A program made the position numbers and the translations under genes. Shown piece by piece: positions 41,567-50,784 of a stretch of DNA of 64,000 bases. This DNA is from Cohnella zeiphila. GTDB taxonomy: Bacteria; Bacillota; Bacilli; Paenibacillales; Paenibacillaceae. Within the stretch, counting starts at the first letter, position 1; each line of letters begins with the position of its first letter. Where the stretch lies: contig NZ_JACJVO010000028.1 of assembly GCF_014212055.1 (NCBI RefSeq), forward strand, positions 62,001 to 126,000, in the 5' to 3' direction. The notes under the pieces were generated by a model, which was not told where the DNA came from, ran no database searches, and worked only from the letters and a program-made list of their open reading frames with translations.

Positions 41567-43750
41567 ATGAGAAACAGGGTTATCGCCGTGATTTCTTTCC
41601 TTTTCTTGAGCAGTATTGGTTTGGGCTTCGGCTACGGGAGGGCTTCCGCCGATGCTCCGCTTGCATTCGAAGGCTCCGGACTGGATGCCGGCGGATTCCA
41701 ATCGGTCGTCGCGGTAAATCCCTTCGATAGCGGCACCATCCTGTCAGGGGCGGACGTGGCCGGGATCAGCCGCTCCACGGACGGCGGAGACGAATGGTTC
41801 GCGTCCAACGGCGGCATCACCAACAAGCAGCTGCTGCAGGTGGCAAGTCTGGCTTACTCCCCGGGTACCCCCGGTAAAGTCTATGCGGCGCTCGGCAAGG
41901 CGGGCGGGTCCGGCGGATTCGGCGTTTCCACGAACGGAGGCCTGTCTTGGGAAATCAGGAGCACCGCGGTAAAATTCGCCGGGGGCAACACGGACGGCCC
42001 GCTGCCGAGCCCGCACCCGCGGTCTACCGGCAATCTGATCGCGTTGGACGAGTCGAACGGATACATCTACGCCGGCACTTATAAGGACGGCGTGTACCGT
42101 TCGGGCGACGACGGCTATACGTGGACCTATCTTGGTTTATCGGGCCAATATATTCGCGGCATCGCTTTGAATCCGGACGATGCCGGCGAGCTGTTCGTGG
42201 CGGCATACGGAGAGAAGCTGTACCGGACCGACAATGCGGACGGCTCCTCCCTCGCCTGGACGCAAATCGCGAATTCGCCGCTTGATCTCGAAGAACTGAG
42301 GTATATCGGCAACACGTTATATGCCGTCGGCTCGGACGGCAGCGCCGGCAAGGTTTACGAGCTTGCCGGCAGTTCGTTGGCTGAGCTGCTCAGCACTTCC
42401 GGCGACACTGTCTACACTTCGATCGACGGCTACAGTACAGGTGGCGCGAACACGATCTTCATCGGAGCGACCAATCCGAAGGCAAACGGCTCTCTTTATG
42501 AGAGCGTCCTTCGCTCCGACGACGGCGGTGCCACTTGGACTCCCTTGACGGTGGATGCTTCGGGGATTCATTACGAGATGGGTACTTCCTCGAACGTGTG
42601 GTGGTTGTCGCAGCTCAATCCCGATGCGATGATCGGCAAGACGAGATTCGTGGCCGCCTATATCCAAGTCGATCCGAACAATCATAACCGCTTGTACGTA
42701 TCCGGGCGGTCCGGCGTGTGGAAAGGGGATATCGACGAATCGACCGGCGACGTCGACTGGCATCCGATCGTACGGAACCTAAACGTTACCTTTAACCAGT
42801 CGGTGCTGGCCGATCCGAGCCCGGCCAGTCCTTGGAGAGTATATGTCGGCTCGACGGATTGGGGCTTCCTCTATTCGACCAACAGCTTGACGGATGTTCA
42901 TGCCAACCGGCCTTCTGGCGTTTCGGACGGTTACGCGCTGGCGGCGGATACGTCGACTTCCCCTACGACCGTATATGTGGGAACCGGAAGCGGGGACGTG
43001 CTGTCCAACGTGAACCCGGTCCATCCCGATGTAGCCGGCTGGAACTCGGAAGACTTGAGCGCGGCAACCGGCGGAGGCGAGGTCATCGGATTGGCGGTTC
43101 AACAGGTCAGCGGGACCCGGACGATTCTTGCGGCGGTTGCGGGCAAGGGTATCTGGCGGAAAAGCGGATCGAACTGGAGCAACATGCTTTCGTCTTCGAG
43201 CGCATTGGGCGCCCAAACGACGAACAAGGCGGCTATCTCGTGGCCAGCGGGCTCATCCTACGTCTATTTGTATGACCGTGAATCCGGGGTATGGCGTTCG
43301 GATAACAACGGCGCCGCCGGTTCCTGGACGAAAATCTGGAATCATCCCAGCGCCGCGACGGGTCCGGCCAAAAGCAGCGTCAGCTATGTCGCCGCAGATC
43401 CGGCGGACACAGATACGCTTTACGTGTCAGCACACGATGGCTTGTTCAAACTGACCGGTGCCCGGACCGGCACTGTGGAAGGCGGAGGAATATCGAAAAT
43501 CCAGTTGACGGCCGTATCCGATCCGGGACCGCTTGCTTTTTCCGCAGATGGCAATCTATATGTGGCAACGCTATATGGCTCCGGAACGACGGCCCGGCTC
43601 TACCTGAGCACGGACGGAGGCGCTAGCTTCACGGATATTGCCGACGATTATTATCATGGCAATGCCGGTTTCCCGATCGATCTGTCGGCAGGCGGCAACG
43701 GAAAAATCTATGTATCGTTGAATGGCCAGGGCATTCTCGTAGGCGGTTGA
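41567..43750 (+). CDS. Secreted Asp-box (BNR) beta-propeller protein
   Basis: A 727-residue secreted protein with a signal peptide (VIAVISFLFLSSIGLGFGYG ... ASA). At least five Asp-box motifs mark a sortilin/GH74/sialidase-type beta-propeller: STDGGDEW, STNGGLSW, SGDDGYTW, SDDGGATW and STDGGASF. The placement in a glycan locus suggests extracellular polysaccharide binding or cleavage before uptake; it is the only clearly secreted non-lipoprotein candidate enzyme of the locus. It is too divergent for a specific GH family, and catalytic residues could not be assigned. It starts 93 bases after the permease behind AAGGAGGCAAATGAG. Confidence 0.8.
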   Translation: MRNRVIAVISFLFLSSIGLGFGYGRASADAPLAFEGSGLDAGGFQSVVAVNPFDSGTILSGADVAGISRSTDGGDEWFASNGGITNKQLLQVASLAYSPGTPGKVYAALGKAGGSGGFGVSTNGGLSWEIRSTAVKFAGGNTDGPLPSPHPRSTGNLIALDESNGYIYAGTYKDGVYRSGDDGYTWTYLGLSGQYIRGIALNPDDAGELFVAAYGEKLYRTDNADGSSLAWTQIANSPLDLEELRYIGNTLYAVGSDGSAGKVYELAGSSLAELLSTSGDTVYTSIDGYSTGGANTIFIGATNPKANGSLYESVLRSDDGGATWTPLTVDASGIHYEMGTSSNVWWLSQLNPDAMIGKTRFVAAYIQVDPNNHNRLYVSGRSGVWKGDIDESTGDVDWHPIVRNLNVTFNQSVLADPSPASPWRVYVGSTDWGFLYSTNSLTDVHANRPSGVSDGYALAADTSTSPTTVYVGTGSGDVLSNVNPVHPDVAGWNSEDLSAATGGGEVIGLAVQQVSGTRTILAAVAGKGIWRKSGSNWSNMLSSSSALGAQTTNKAAISWPAGSSYVYLYDRESGVWRSDNNGAAGSWTKIWNHPSAATGPAKSSVSYVAADPADTDTLYVSAHDGLFKLTGARTGTVEGGGISKIQLTAVSDPGPLAFSADGNLYVATLYGSGTTARLYLSTDGGASFTDIADDYYHGNAGFPIDLSAGGNGKIYVSLNGQGILVGG

Positions 43751-43765
43751 TGGAGGCGGTCGAAC

Positions 43766-45040
43766 ATGAGCAAAACGAGGACCATACAAGCGGCTTTGAT
43801 CGGTGCGGGCAAACGGGGGAGAAACGCCTACGGCACCTATGCACTGCAGCGCCCCCATGAGCTCCGGTTCGTAGCGGTGGCGGAGCCCGACGCGGAGAAG
43901 CGAGAGCTGTTCGCGAACCAGCACGGCATTCCTCCGGAGCGGCAGTACGCCTCGTGGGAGGAACTTCTCGCGGAGCCGCAGCTTTGCGAGGCGCTGCTGA
44001 TCTGTACGATGGACCGGGAACACTACGGGCCGGCGATGCGGGCCATGGACAAGGGGTACCACATTCTGCTCGAAAAGCCGATGTCCCACGACGCGCTGGA
44101 GACGCTTCATCTGGCGGAGAAGGCCCAACAGTCCGGCCGTATCCTGACAGTATGCCATACGATGCGCTACAACCCTTTTTCGAACGAACTAAAGAGATTG
44201 CTCGACGCCAAGATCATCGGCGATCTGGTCTCGGCGCAATGGGCGGAGCATGTATTCTATGAGCATTATGTTTCCGCTTTTGTCCGGGGCAATTGGCGCA
44301 ATGCCGGCAAATCGAGCCCGATGATCCTTCAGAAGAGCTGTCACGATATGGATATGCTGCAGTGGCTGATCGGCGCGGATTGCGCCGCGGTGTCCTCCTT
44401 CGGCAAACTGACTTACTTCCGAGAGGAGAATGCGCCCGAAGGCTCGACGCTGAGATGCACGGACGGCTGTGCGGTCGAAAGAACCTGTCCGTTCTCGGCC
44501 ATTCGCAACTATTACCACACGAAGCAGGGCGGTTGGTATAACGCCGTCAGCCTGAAACCGACGCTTGAGGCGCGGATGAAGGCGATTCAAGAAGGGCCGT
44601 ACGGACGATGCGTCTTCCGCTGCGACAATGACGTTGTGGATCATCAAACGGTGAACCTGCTTTTTGAGAATGACGTGACCGTGTCGTTCACCATGACAGG
44701 ATTCGCGAGCGAGGGAACGAGAACGTTCAAATTCATGGGAACGCAGGGCGAGATTCGCGGCCACAGCAAGAAAAACGAGATCGAAGTGAACTATTTCAAC
44801 GGCAAGCAGGAGAAGATCTACCCGCCCGTCGCGGACGGCGCTCACGGGGGCGGGGATTTCCTGATCATGCGGGATTTCCTGACGCAAGTGCTCACGGGAG
44901 ACGTGAAGGGCCGTTCGGACGCGTCGGTCTCGGCGCGCAGCCATATGATCGCCTTCGCCGCCGAGCATTCGCGGGTGACAGGCCAGACCGTGTATTTGAA
45001 AGATTTCGTTCAGTCGATCCGATCGGAGGCGATCGTATGA
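43766..45040 (+). CDS. Gfo/Idh/MocA family oxidoreductase
   Basis: A 424-residue NAD(P)-dependent sugar oxidoreductase. The Rossmann motif is AALIGAGKRGRNAYG near the N-terminus. The EKP motif with the catalytic Lys is in ILLEKPMSHDALETLHLAEK (about residue 95). A cysteine-containing insert, RCTDGCAVERTCPFSAIRNY (about 229-248), is typical of a Bacillota subgroup. GGAGGCGGTCGAAC precedes ATG 43766, and the stop overlaps the next sulfatase start by ATGA. It probably oxidises or epimerises a released monosaccharide. Confidence 0.9.
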   Translation: MSKTRTIQAALIGAGKRGRNAYGTYALQRPHELRFVAVAEPDAEKRELFANQHGIPPERQYASWEELLAEPQLCEALLICTMDREHYGPAMRAMDKGYHILLEKPMSHDALETLHLAEKAQQSGRILTVCHTMRYNPFSNELKRLLDAKIIGDLVSAQWAEHVFYEHYVSAFVRGNWRNAGKSSPMILQKSCHDMDMLQWLIGADCAAVSSFGKLTYFREENAPEGSTLRCTDGCAVERTCPFSAIRNYYHTKQGGWYNAVSLKPTLEARMKAIQEGPYGRCVFRCDNDVVDHQTVNLLFENDVTVSFTMTGFASEGTRTFKFMGTQGEIRGHSKKNEIEVNYFNGKQEKIYPPVADGAHGGGDFLIMRDFLTQVLTGDVKGRSDASVSARSHMIAFAAEHSRVTGQTVYLKDFVQSIRSEAIV

Positions 45041-46692
45041 GCATAGGCGCTGCGAAGTCGAATGACGGAAAGCCGAACGTGCTGATTCTTTTCACCGACC
45101 AACAGCGGCACGATACGATTCAGGCAGCGGGGAACCCGCATATGATTACGCCGAACCTGGATCGGTCGGCGGCGGAAGGGTGCCTGTATACGAACGCCCA
45201 CAGCTCCAATCCGGTATGCATGCCGGCTCGCCACGATCTGTTGACCGGCCTGCCGGGAAGAGCGCACGGTTATTTTACGAACAACAAGACTCGTCCTATC
45301 AAAGACTACGGATTGCCGACCGTCGCGCGCATCTTCTCCGAGAATCGGTACCGGACGGCGGCAATCGGGAAGATGCACTTCCGTCCGAGCCGAATGCATC
45401 ACGGATATGGAGAACTGATCCTGATGGAGGAAATTCCGAACCGTCGACAGGACGATCAATATGCAACGTATTTGGCAGATCAAGGTCTGGGCTCGATCCA
45501 GAACATTCATGGCGTCCGCGCGAATCTGTATCATATTCCTCAGCAGCCCCAGATGGAGGAAGCGCATCATCCGAACCGGTGGGTAGCCGACCGGGCGATC
45601 GATTGGTTGGAGCGCAACGGCCGGGAACCGTTCTTCTTGTTCTGCTCGTGGATCCACCCTCACCCGCCCTGGGCGGCTCCGGAAGCTTACCGCGAGCTGT
45701 ACCGGGATCGCGAGCTTCCGCAGCCGGTCCCGGTGTCGCGCTCCTACCCGTTCGAGCCGCCGGGCAGCGTCTGGTACGGCGATCATGAGGACGAGCGCAA
45801 TATCCGGCGGATCCGGGAAGCGTACTATGCTTGCGTAACACATGTGGATTATCATATCGGACGGCTTCTCGACCATATGCGAGAAAAGCGGCTGCTCGAC
45901 GACACGCTGGTCATTTTCGCTTCGGATCACGGCGACATGCTGTACGATAAAGGATTCTTCCAGAAGTCGCTTCCTTATGAGGGATCGGCGCGCATTCCGT
46001 TTATCGTGCGATATCCGGAAAAGGTAAGGGCGGGTACGGTCTCGGACTCATTTGTCGATTTGCTGGATGTGCTGCCGACTTGTCTTGATGCTTGCGGTCT
46101 GTCTTACCCCGAAGCTCCGTTCGCGCTTCCCGGGGCGTCGTTGTTTGCCGAAGGGGCCGAGCGCGATCGGGAGCATCAAATCTGCAGCTTCGGCGAGGGG
46201 AAGGACCGTTGGGTGATGGCCCGCGACAGGCGCTACAAGTACGTTTATTTCTATAACCGGGGAACCGAGCAGCTATTCGATATGGAGCGTGACCCGCAAG
46301 AGCTTCATAATCTGATCGGCAGTGGAGGGGAACCGCTAGACGCGATACGCCGATTAAGAATAAAAGCGATCGATTACGAGCGGCAATGGGGGCCAGAGGG
46401 TGTAATCGAACGCGATTCATTCGTCTTAATGGACGGGGGCTATTCCAGAACGGGCGCCAAATACGGCAACGTTCAGTTCCACGTCATGGACGAGCGAGAA
46501 CCGAGGGCACGCGGCGAACAATTTATTCGCGAATGCGAGCTCGCTTTGCGAAGCGAGAAGGATTTGAAATTGAACGAAATATGCAATGAGTCGGAATATA
46601 TTGAGAAATTCAGGCAAGCATGGCGACCTTTTGCGGGAGAGCCGGTCCTGAAGAGCATTTTTTTGGACGTAAAAAATGGAACCCTCCCGTAA
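45037..46692 (+). CDS. Sulfatase 5 (Cys-type, cytoplasmic)
   Basis: A 551-residue sulfatase. The maturation motif is CMPAR with Cys at residue 61 (NPVCMPARHDLLTGLPGRAH). Metal ligands lie in NVLILFTDQQRHDTIQA and IFASDHGDMLYDKGFFQKSL. It is coupled to the Gfo/Idh gene by ATGA overlap. No signal peptide. A C-terminal extension of about 100 residues beyond the usual sulfatase tail (after ELHNLIGSGGEP) lacks recognisable motifs. With the other four it makes five sulfatases of distinct sequence in 17 kb. Confidence 0.92.
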   Translation: MSIGAAKSNDGKPNVLILFTDQQRHDTIQAAGNPHMITPNLDRSAAEGCLYTNAHSSNPVCMPARHDLLTGLPGRAHGYFTNNKTRPIKDYGLPTVARIFSENRYRTAAIGKMHFRPSRMHHGYGELILMEEIPNRRQDDQYATYLADQGLGSIQNIHGVRANLYHIPQQPQMEEAHHPNRWVADRAIDWLERNGREPFFLFCSWIHPHPPWAAPEAYRELYRDRELPQPVPVSRSYPFEPPGSVWYGDHEDERNIRRIREAYYACVTHVDYHIGRLLDHMREKRLLDDTLVIFASDHGDMLYDKGFFQKSLPYEGSARIPFIVRYPEKVRAGTVSDSFVDLLDVLPTCLDACGLSYPEAPFALPGASLFAEGAERDREHQICSFGEGKDRWVMARDRRYKYVYFYNRGTEQLFDMERDPQELHNLIGSGGEPLDAIRRLRIKAIDYERQWGPEGVIERDSFVLMDGGYSRTGAKYGNVQFHVMDEREPRARGEQFIRECELALRSEKDLKLNEICNESEYIEKFRQAWRPFAGEPVLKSIFLDVKNGTLP

Positions 46693-46966
46693 GCCGTTTT
46701 TATCGGCGGCGCAAATGGAACAGAAAGCGAGGGGCTATGAGAAAATAAAAGAATAGATTCCAAACTTATCAAAAGGATCTTCATTCGCCATGCCATTAAG
46801 GTTTTGGGGAGGAGGATCTTTTTTGTCTTCTGATAGCCATAGTTCCAATGTCCTGTAAACCATTATTTTTCGTTGCGCAAGCGCTTTCCGTGTGATAAAG
46901 TAAATTTGCAGTCATCGTGAAACGTTTCATGAAATAATTTAATGCAGAAGGGAATGGTCGCCTTCC
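46693..46966 (+). promoter_or_regulatory. Upstream region of the epimerase-MocDEF operon: cre-like site and LacI operator
   Basis: GCGCAAGCGCTTTCCG (46875-46890) resembles a CcpA cre site with the AAGCGCTT core. TGAAACGTTTCA (46918-46929) is a perfect 12-bp palindrome of the LacI/GalR operator type. They precede the aldose epimerase ATG by about 76 and 37 bases. The rest of the interval holds no gene. Confidence 0.65.
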
Positions 46967-47953
46967 ATGCCGATTCCGAGATACGAAACGAGTTCGAAGA
47001 CGGAAGAAGGCTACGAGGTCGTCGTTCTTCGCGATGCCCGGCGCGATGCGCGGGCCGAGATCGTTCCTGCGAACGGAAACAACCTGATCCGGTTCGAGGC
47101 CGGAGGGCGTCCCGCCATTCTGGCGCCTCCGGACTTACGCTCTTTTCGGGATGATCCGCAAGCCTCCTTCCGGTACGGAACGCCGATTCTGTATCCGCCG
47201 AACCGGGTGAAGAACGGCGAGCTTCCGTTCCGCGGCAGGACGTACCGGCTTCCTCTGAACGAGCCGCGCAACCATCTTCATGGCGAGATCAGCTCCAGAC
47301 GATGGGAGGTGACGGCGTACGGCGCATCGGAAGACGAAGGCGCATACGTGACCAGCCGCTTCCGCTATGAAGACCATCCCGACATGACGGCCTATTTTCC
47401 CCATGAGCTCGACTTCGCCGTAACGTACCGACTGCTCGACGGGGCGCTCCATATGGAGACGGCCATTCGGAACGAGAGCGAGACGGAGGCGCCGTTCGCC
47501 TTCGGGCTTCATCCTTACTTCCCGATCTTCCCGGAGGACGGGGAGGAGATCCGGCTCCAGGTGCCGGCCGCCGCGAAGGAGTGGCCGGTGACGGACGAAG
47601 CGTTCGTAACGGGAACTCCCGGGGAGACGGAATTCAGCCGGAGCTTGCGCCGCGGCATCGATCTGAGGGAGTATCCGGTATCGGGCTGTACGATGATCGA
47701 GCTGGCGGAAGAGGAAGCCGCGTGCCGCATCGAGCTGAAGAAGCGGGGCTACGCGATCGCGTATCGGACGGACCGGCAGTTTCCGTTCCTGCTGCTGTTT
47801 CGCCCGCCTTGGGCCGGCGCCTTCTCGCTGGAACCGTACACGAGCGTTACGGACGCTTTCAACTTGCCGTATGCTTGGGAGATGACGGGGGCGAGGGGGA
47901 TCGGGCCGAAGGAGCAAATCCGCTTGACGACCAGCCTGTGGATCGAAAACTGA
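46967..47953 (+). CDS. Aldose 1-epimerase (galactose mutarotase-like)
   Basis: A 328-residue beta-sandwich enzyme of the mutarotase family, interconverting alpha and beta anomers of aldoses. Catalytic histidines are in NHLHGEISSRRW (about residue 102) and FGLHPYFPIF (about 181); the general-base glutamate is probably in GAFSLEPYTSVTDAFN near residue 285. It is cytoplasmic. As the first gene behind a LacI-type operator, it leads an operon with the desaturase, Rieske and reductase genes. The anomer specificity cannot be assigned. Confidence 0.88.
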   Translation: MPIPRYETSSKTEEGYEVVVLRDARRDARAEIVPANGNNLIRFEAGGRPAILAPPDLRSFRDDPQASFRYGTPILYPPNRVKNGELPFRGRTYRLPLNEPRNHLHGEISSRRWEVTAYGASEDEGAYVTSRFRYEDHPDMTAYFPHELDFAVTYRLLDGALHMETAIRNESETEAPFAFGLHPYFPIFPEDGEEIRLQVPAAAKEWPVTDEAFVTGTPGETEFSRSLRRGIDLREYPVSGCTMIELAEEEAACRIELKKRGYAIAYRTDRQFPFLLLFRPPWAGAFSLEPYTSVTDAFNLPYAWEMTGARGIGPKEQIRLTTSLWIEN

Positions 47954-47973
47954 AAGAAGGAGGAGAACCGGCC

Positions 47974-49068
47974 ATGGCCGCGAATGCGGGCAAAAGGAAC
48001 TACAGCCTGACCGGACCGGAGGGCAAGCGCGCGGAAGCGAGGGGATTGGTGGCGGCCGAATGGTATCAGACCCCGATCCCGCGACCGCGGATGAAGGAGC
48101 TGATGAAGCGGAGGGACGGTCCCGCGATTCGGGACACGATCATCTGGCTCGGGGGATTGGCGGTGCTCGGCTACCTCGGCTTCCTGGCGTGGGGAACGTG
48201 GTGGGCGGTTCCCGTCTTTCTCGCCTACGGGATTCTGTACGCCACGCCTGCCGATTCGAGGTGGCACGAGTGCGGGCACGGGACGGCGTTCAAGACGCCC
48301 TGGATGAACGAGGTCGTCTATCAGATCGCTTCCTTCATGATGCTCCGGTCGGGGACGCCCTGGCGCTGGAGCCATGCGCGCCATCATACCGACACGTTCA
48401 TCGTCGGACGCGATCCGGAGATTTTGACGGAGCGGCCGCCGGTGTGGAAAGTGTTGTTTTTGGAAGTTCTGCATCTGTACGGAGGGCCGAAAGAGCTGAA
48501 GCGGTTCGTGCTTCACGCGTTCGGCAGGCTGGACCGCGAGGAGAAGGAGTACATTCCCGCGTCCGAGCGCCGCAAGACGTTTCTCGAAGCGCGCATTTAC
48601 GTCCTGATCCTGCTTGGTCTTGTCGCCGCCTGCATTCTGACGAAAAGCGTGCTGCCCGCGATGTACGTGTTCCTTCCGTCATTTTACGGCTCGGTCATCG
48701 TCATTCTGTACGCCGTGACGCAGCATTTGGGACTGTACGAGGACGTGCTCGACCACCGGCTGAACACGAGGACGATGTATTTGAACCCGGTGCTGCGGTT
48801 TTTGTACTGGAACATGAATTACCACATCGAGCACCACATGTTTCCGATGGTTCCGTATCATCAGCTGCCCAAGCTTCACGAGGAGATGAAGCACGATTGC
48901 CCCAAGCCGGCAAGCGGGCTGCTACCTGCCCTGAGAGAAGTGGTGGGGGCGCTCCGCAAGCAGCGACGGGATCCGGCGTATGTGATCGTCAAGCCGCTCC
49001 CGGATACGGCCAATCCGTACATGCACGGCGTTCCGAACGCGCCGAATCTTCAGTGGCAATCGTCGTAG
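47974..49068 (+). CDS. MocD-like fatty acid desaturase-fold oxygenase
   Basis: A 364-residue membrane di-iron oxygenase. The three histidine boxes are HECGH (98-102), HARHH (134-138) and HIEHH (284-288), with paired membrane spans around 56-92 and 205-250. It resembles MocD of the rhizopine catabolism genes more than lipid desaturases, and the two genes downstream (Rieske ferredoxin, FAD reductase) reproduce mocDEF order. In rhizopine catabolism this system is required to remove an O-methyl group, so oxidative demethylation of a methylated sugar is the favoured role. Start ATG 47974 follows AAGGAGGAGAACC, 20 bases after the epimerase gene. Confidence 0.85.
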   Translation: MAANAGKRNYSLTGPEGKRAEARGLVAAEWYQTPIPRPRMKELMKRRDGPAIRDTIIWLGGLAVLGYLGFLAWGTWWAVPVFLAYGILYATPADSRWHECGHGTAFKTPWMNEVVYQIASFMMLRSGTPWRWSHARHHTDTFIVGRDPEILTERPPVWKVLFLEVLHLYGGPKELKRFVLHAFGRLDREEKEYIPASERRKTFLEARIYVLILLGLVAACILTKSVLPAMYVFLPSFYGSVIVILYAVTQHLGLYEDVLDHRLNTRTMYLNPVLRFLYWNMNYHIEHHMFPMVPYHQLPKLHEEMKHDCPKPASGLLPALREVVGALRKQRRDPAYVIVKPLPDTANPYMHGVPNAPNLQWQSS

Positions 49069-49112
49069 AATACTGCATCTTTGCTGAATTTTGCAGAAGG
49101 AGTTGACTCGAT

Positions 49113-49430
49113 TTGTCGGCAGAAACTTGGATCGAAGCTTGCGGAACGGACGACATCGAAGAGGAGGACGTTATCCGGTTCGACCACGGCGACCGGACGT
49201 TCGCGATTTACCGTACGGACAAAGGGGACTTCTACGCATCCGACGGATACTGCACCCACGAGAAGTTCCATCTGTCGAACGGGCTGGTCATGGGCAGCGT
49301 TATCGAGTGCCCGAAGCATAACGGCCGGTTCGACATTCCGACCGGCGCGGCCAAGCGCGCTCCCGTCTGCGTCGATCTGGCCACCTATCCCGTCAAGGTC
49401 GAGAACGGCAAAGTATTCATACGGATCTGA
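49113..49430 (+). CDS. Rieske 2Fe-2S ferredoxin (MocE-like)
   Basis: A 105-residue single-domain Rieske ferredoxin. The cluster ligands are Cys47 and His49 (GYCTHEKFH) and Cys66 and His69 (IECPKHNGRFD). It should pass electrons from the FAD reductase encoded next to the desaturase-fold oxygenase encoded before it. TTG 49113 is the start; AAGGAG lies about 10 bases upstream. Size and order match MocE. Confidence 0.92.
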   Translation: MSAETWIEACGTDDIEEEDVIRFDHGDRTFAIYRTDKGDFYASDGYCTHEKFHLSNGLVMGSVIECPKHNGRFDIPTGAAKRAPVCVDLATYPVKVENGKVFIRI

Positions 49431-49447
49431 CCGGAAGGAGCTGTCGC

Positions 49448-50686
49448 ATGAACGATTACGGAATGGTCATCGTCGGGGCGGGAGAGGCCGGAGTTCGCGC
49501 GGCCTTGGAGCTTCGCAGCCGGGGATGGAACGGATCCGTCACCTTGATCGGCGACGAGGCGCACGCCCCTTATGAGCGCCCGCCGCTGTCAAAGCGGGTG
49601 CTGTGCGAGCCGGAAGAACCGGCGCCGCCGACGATCGCGGACCCGCCGAAGCTGGGCGAGCTCGGCATCGCGTTCCTGTCCGGCGACGGCGCCGTCCGCA
49701 TCGATCGGCAAAGCCACGTCGTCCGGCTGGCGAGCGGGCGCGAGGTGCCGTACGAGCGGCTGCTGCTGGCCACGGGCGCGAGCCCTCGGAAGCTGGCCGT
49801 TCAAGGAAACGCAGCCGGCGAGATGCTTTATTTGCGCAAATTCGGCGATGCGCTGGCGCTACGCGACCGGCTGCGGCCGGGCAAGCGCGTGGCCGTCATC
49901 GGCGGCGGCTTCATCGGGCTCGAGGTAGCGGCCGGCGCCGTGACGAACGGCTGCGAGGTGACGCTCATCGAGGCGGCCCCTCGGATTCTGATGCGCGGCG
50001 TGCCGGAGCCGATCGCCGAGAGGGTCGAGCGACGGCACCGGGAGGCGGGCGTCGCCTTCCGGATCGGCGGCGGCATCGCAAGCGTGGACCGCGCCGGCGA
50101 TGAGCTGACGGTTGCGCTTGCGGATGGTACGGCCGTACGCTGCGACGCGATCGTGACCGGTATCGGCGCGGTTCCGGAAACGTCGCTCGCCGCGGACAGC
50201 GGGCTCGAGATCGAGAACGGCGTGAAGGCGAACGAGCGGCTGCAGACGTCCGATCCCGACATCTATGCCGCCGGAGACTGCTGTTCGTTCCCGCATCCGC
50301 TGTACGACGGCAGGCGAATCCGGCTGGAAGCGTGGCGCAACGCGCAGGACCAGGGAACGCACGCGGCGGGGAATCTGTTGGGGGACGAAGCGTCTTATGC
50401 GGCCGTTCCCTGGTTCTGGTCCGATCAGTACGACCAGACGCTTCAGGTATCCGGATTGGCGGACGCGGACCAGAAGATCGTCCGGCGCGACTTGGGCGAG
50501 CAGGGCCAGCTGTATTTCCACCTGGCGGCGGACGGCCGTCTGATGTCGGCCAGCGGCATGGGGCCGGAGGGAGCCGTCGCCAAGGAGATCCGGCTTGCCG
50601 AACGGTTGATCGAGAGCCGCGCCCGGCCTTCCGTGGAAGCGCTGTCCGATCCCGGAAGGAAGCTTAAGGAGCTGCTCCGATCGTGA
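49448..50686 (+). CDS. FAD-dependent ferredoxin reductase (MocF-like)
   Basis: A 412-residue flavoprotein of the putidaredoxin-reductase type. FAD motif MVIVGAGEAGVRAALELRSR at the N-terminus, NAD motif VAVIGGGFIGLEVAAGAVTN near residue 150, and the second FAD contact in DPDIYAAGDCCSF near residue 265. The PYERPPLSK segment near residue 40 is characteristic of this family. It would reduce the Rieske protein encoded 17 bases upstream. GGAAGGAGCTGTCGC precedes the ATG. Confidence 0.92.
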   Translation: MNDYGMVIVGAGEAGVRAALELRSRGWNGSVTLIGDEAHAPYERPPLSKRVLCEPEEPAPPTIADPPKLGELGIAFLSGDGAVRIDRQSHVVRLASGREVPYERLLLATGASPRKLAVQGNAAGEMLYLRKFGDALALRDRLRPGKRVAVIGGGFIGLEVAAGAVTNGCEVTLIEAAPRILMRGVPEPIAERVERRHREAGVAFRIGGGIASVDRAGDELTVALADGTAVRCDAIVTGIGAVPETSLAADSGLEIENGVKANERLQTSDPDIYAAGDCCSFPHPLYDGRRIRLEAWRNAQDQGTHAAGNLLGDEASYAAVPWFWSDQYDQTLQVSGLADADQKIVRRDLGEQGQLYFHLAADGRLMSASGMGPEGAVAKEIRLAERLIESRARPSVEALSDPGRKLKELLRS

Positions 50687-50784
50687 GCGGCAGGAGGAAT
50701 CACCCAGCATTCCAATAAACCGGCGGGTTCCGACAAAGAGGAGAGTTCGGTATTCGCCGGCCATTATCCGAGGAGGAACGCCAA

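Noticed and set aside
46780..46835. Terminator after sulfatase 5
   Set aside because: Two GGATCTT stretches and a T-run are visible, but they are direct, not inverted, repeats and give no stable stem.
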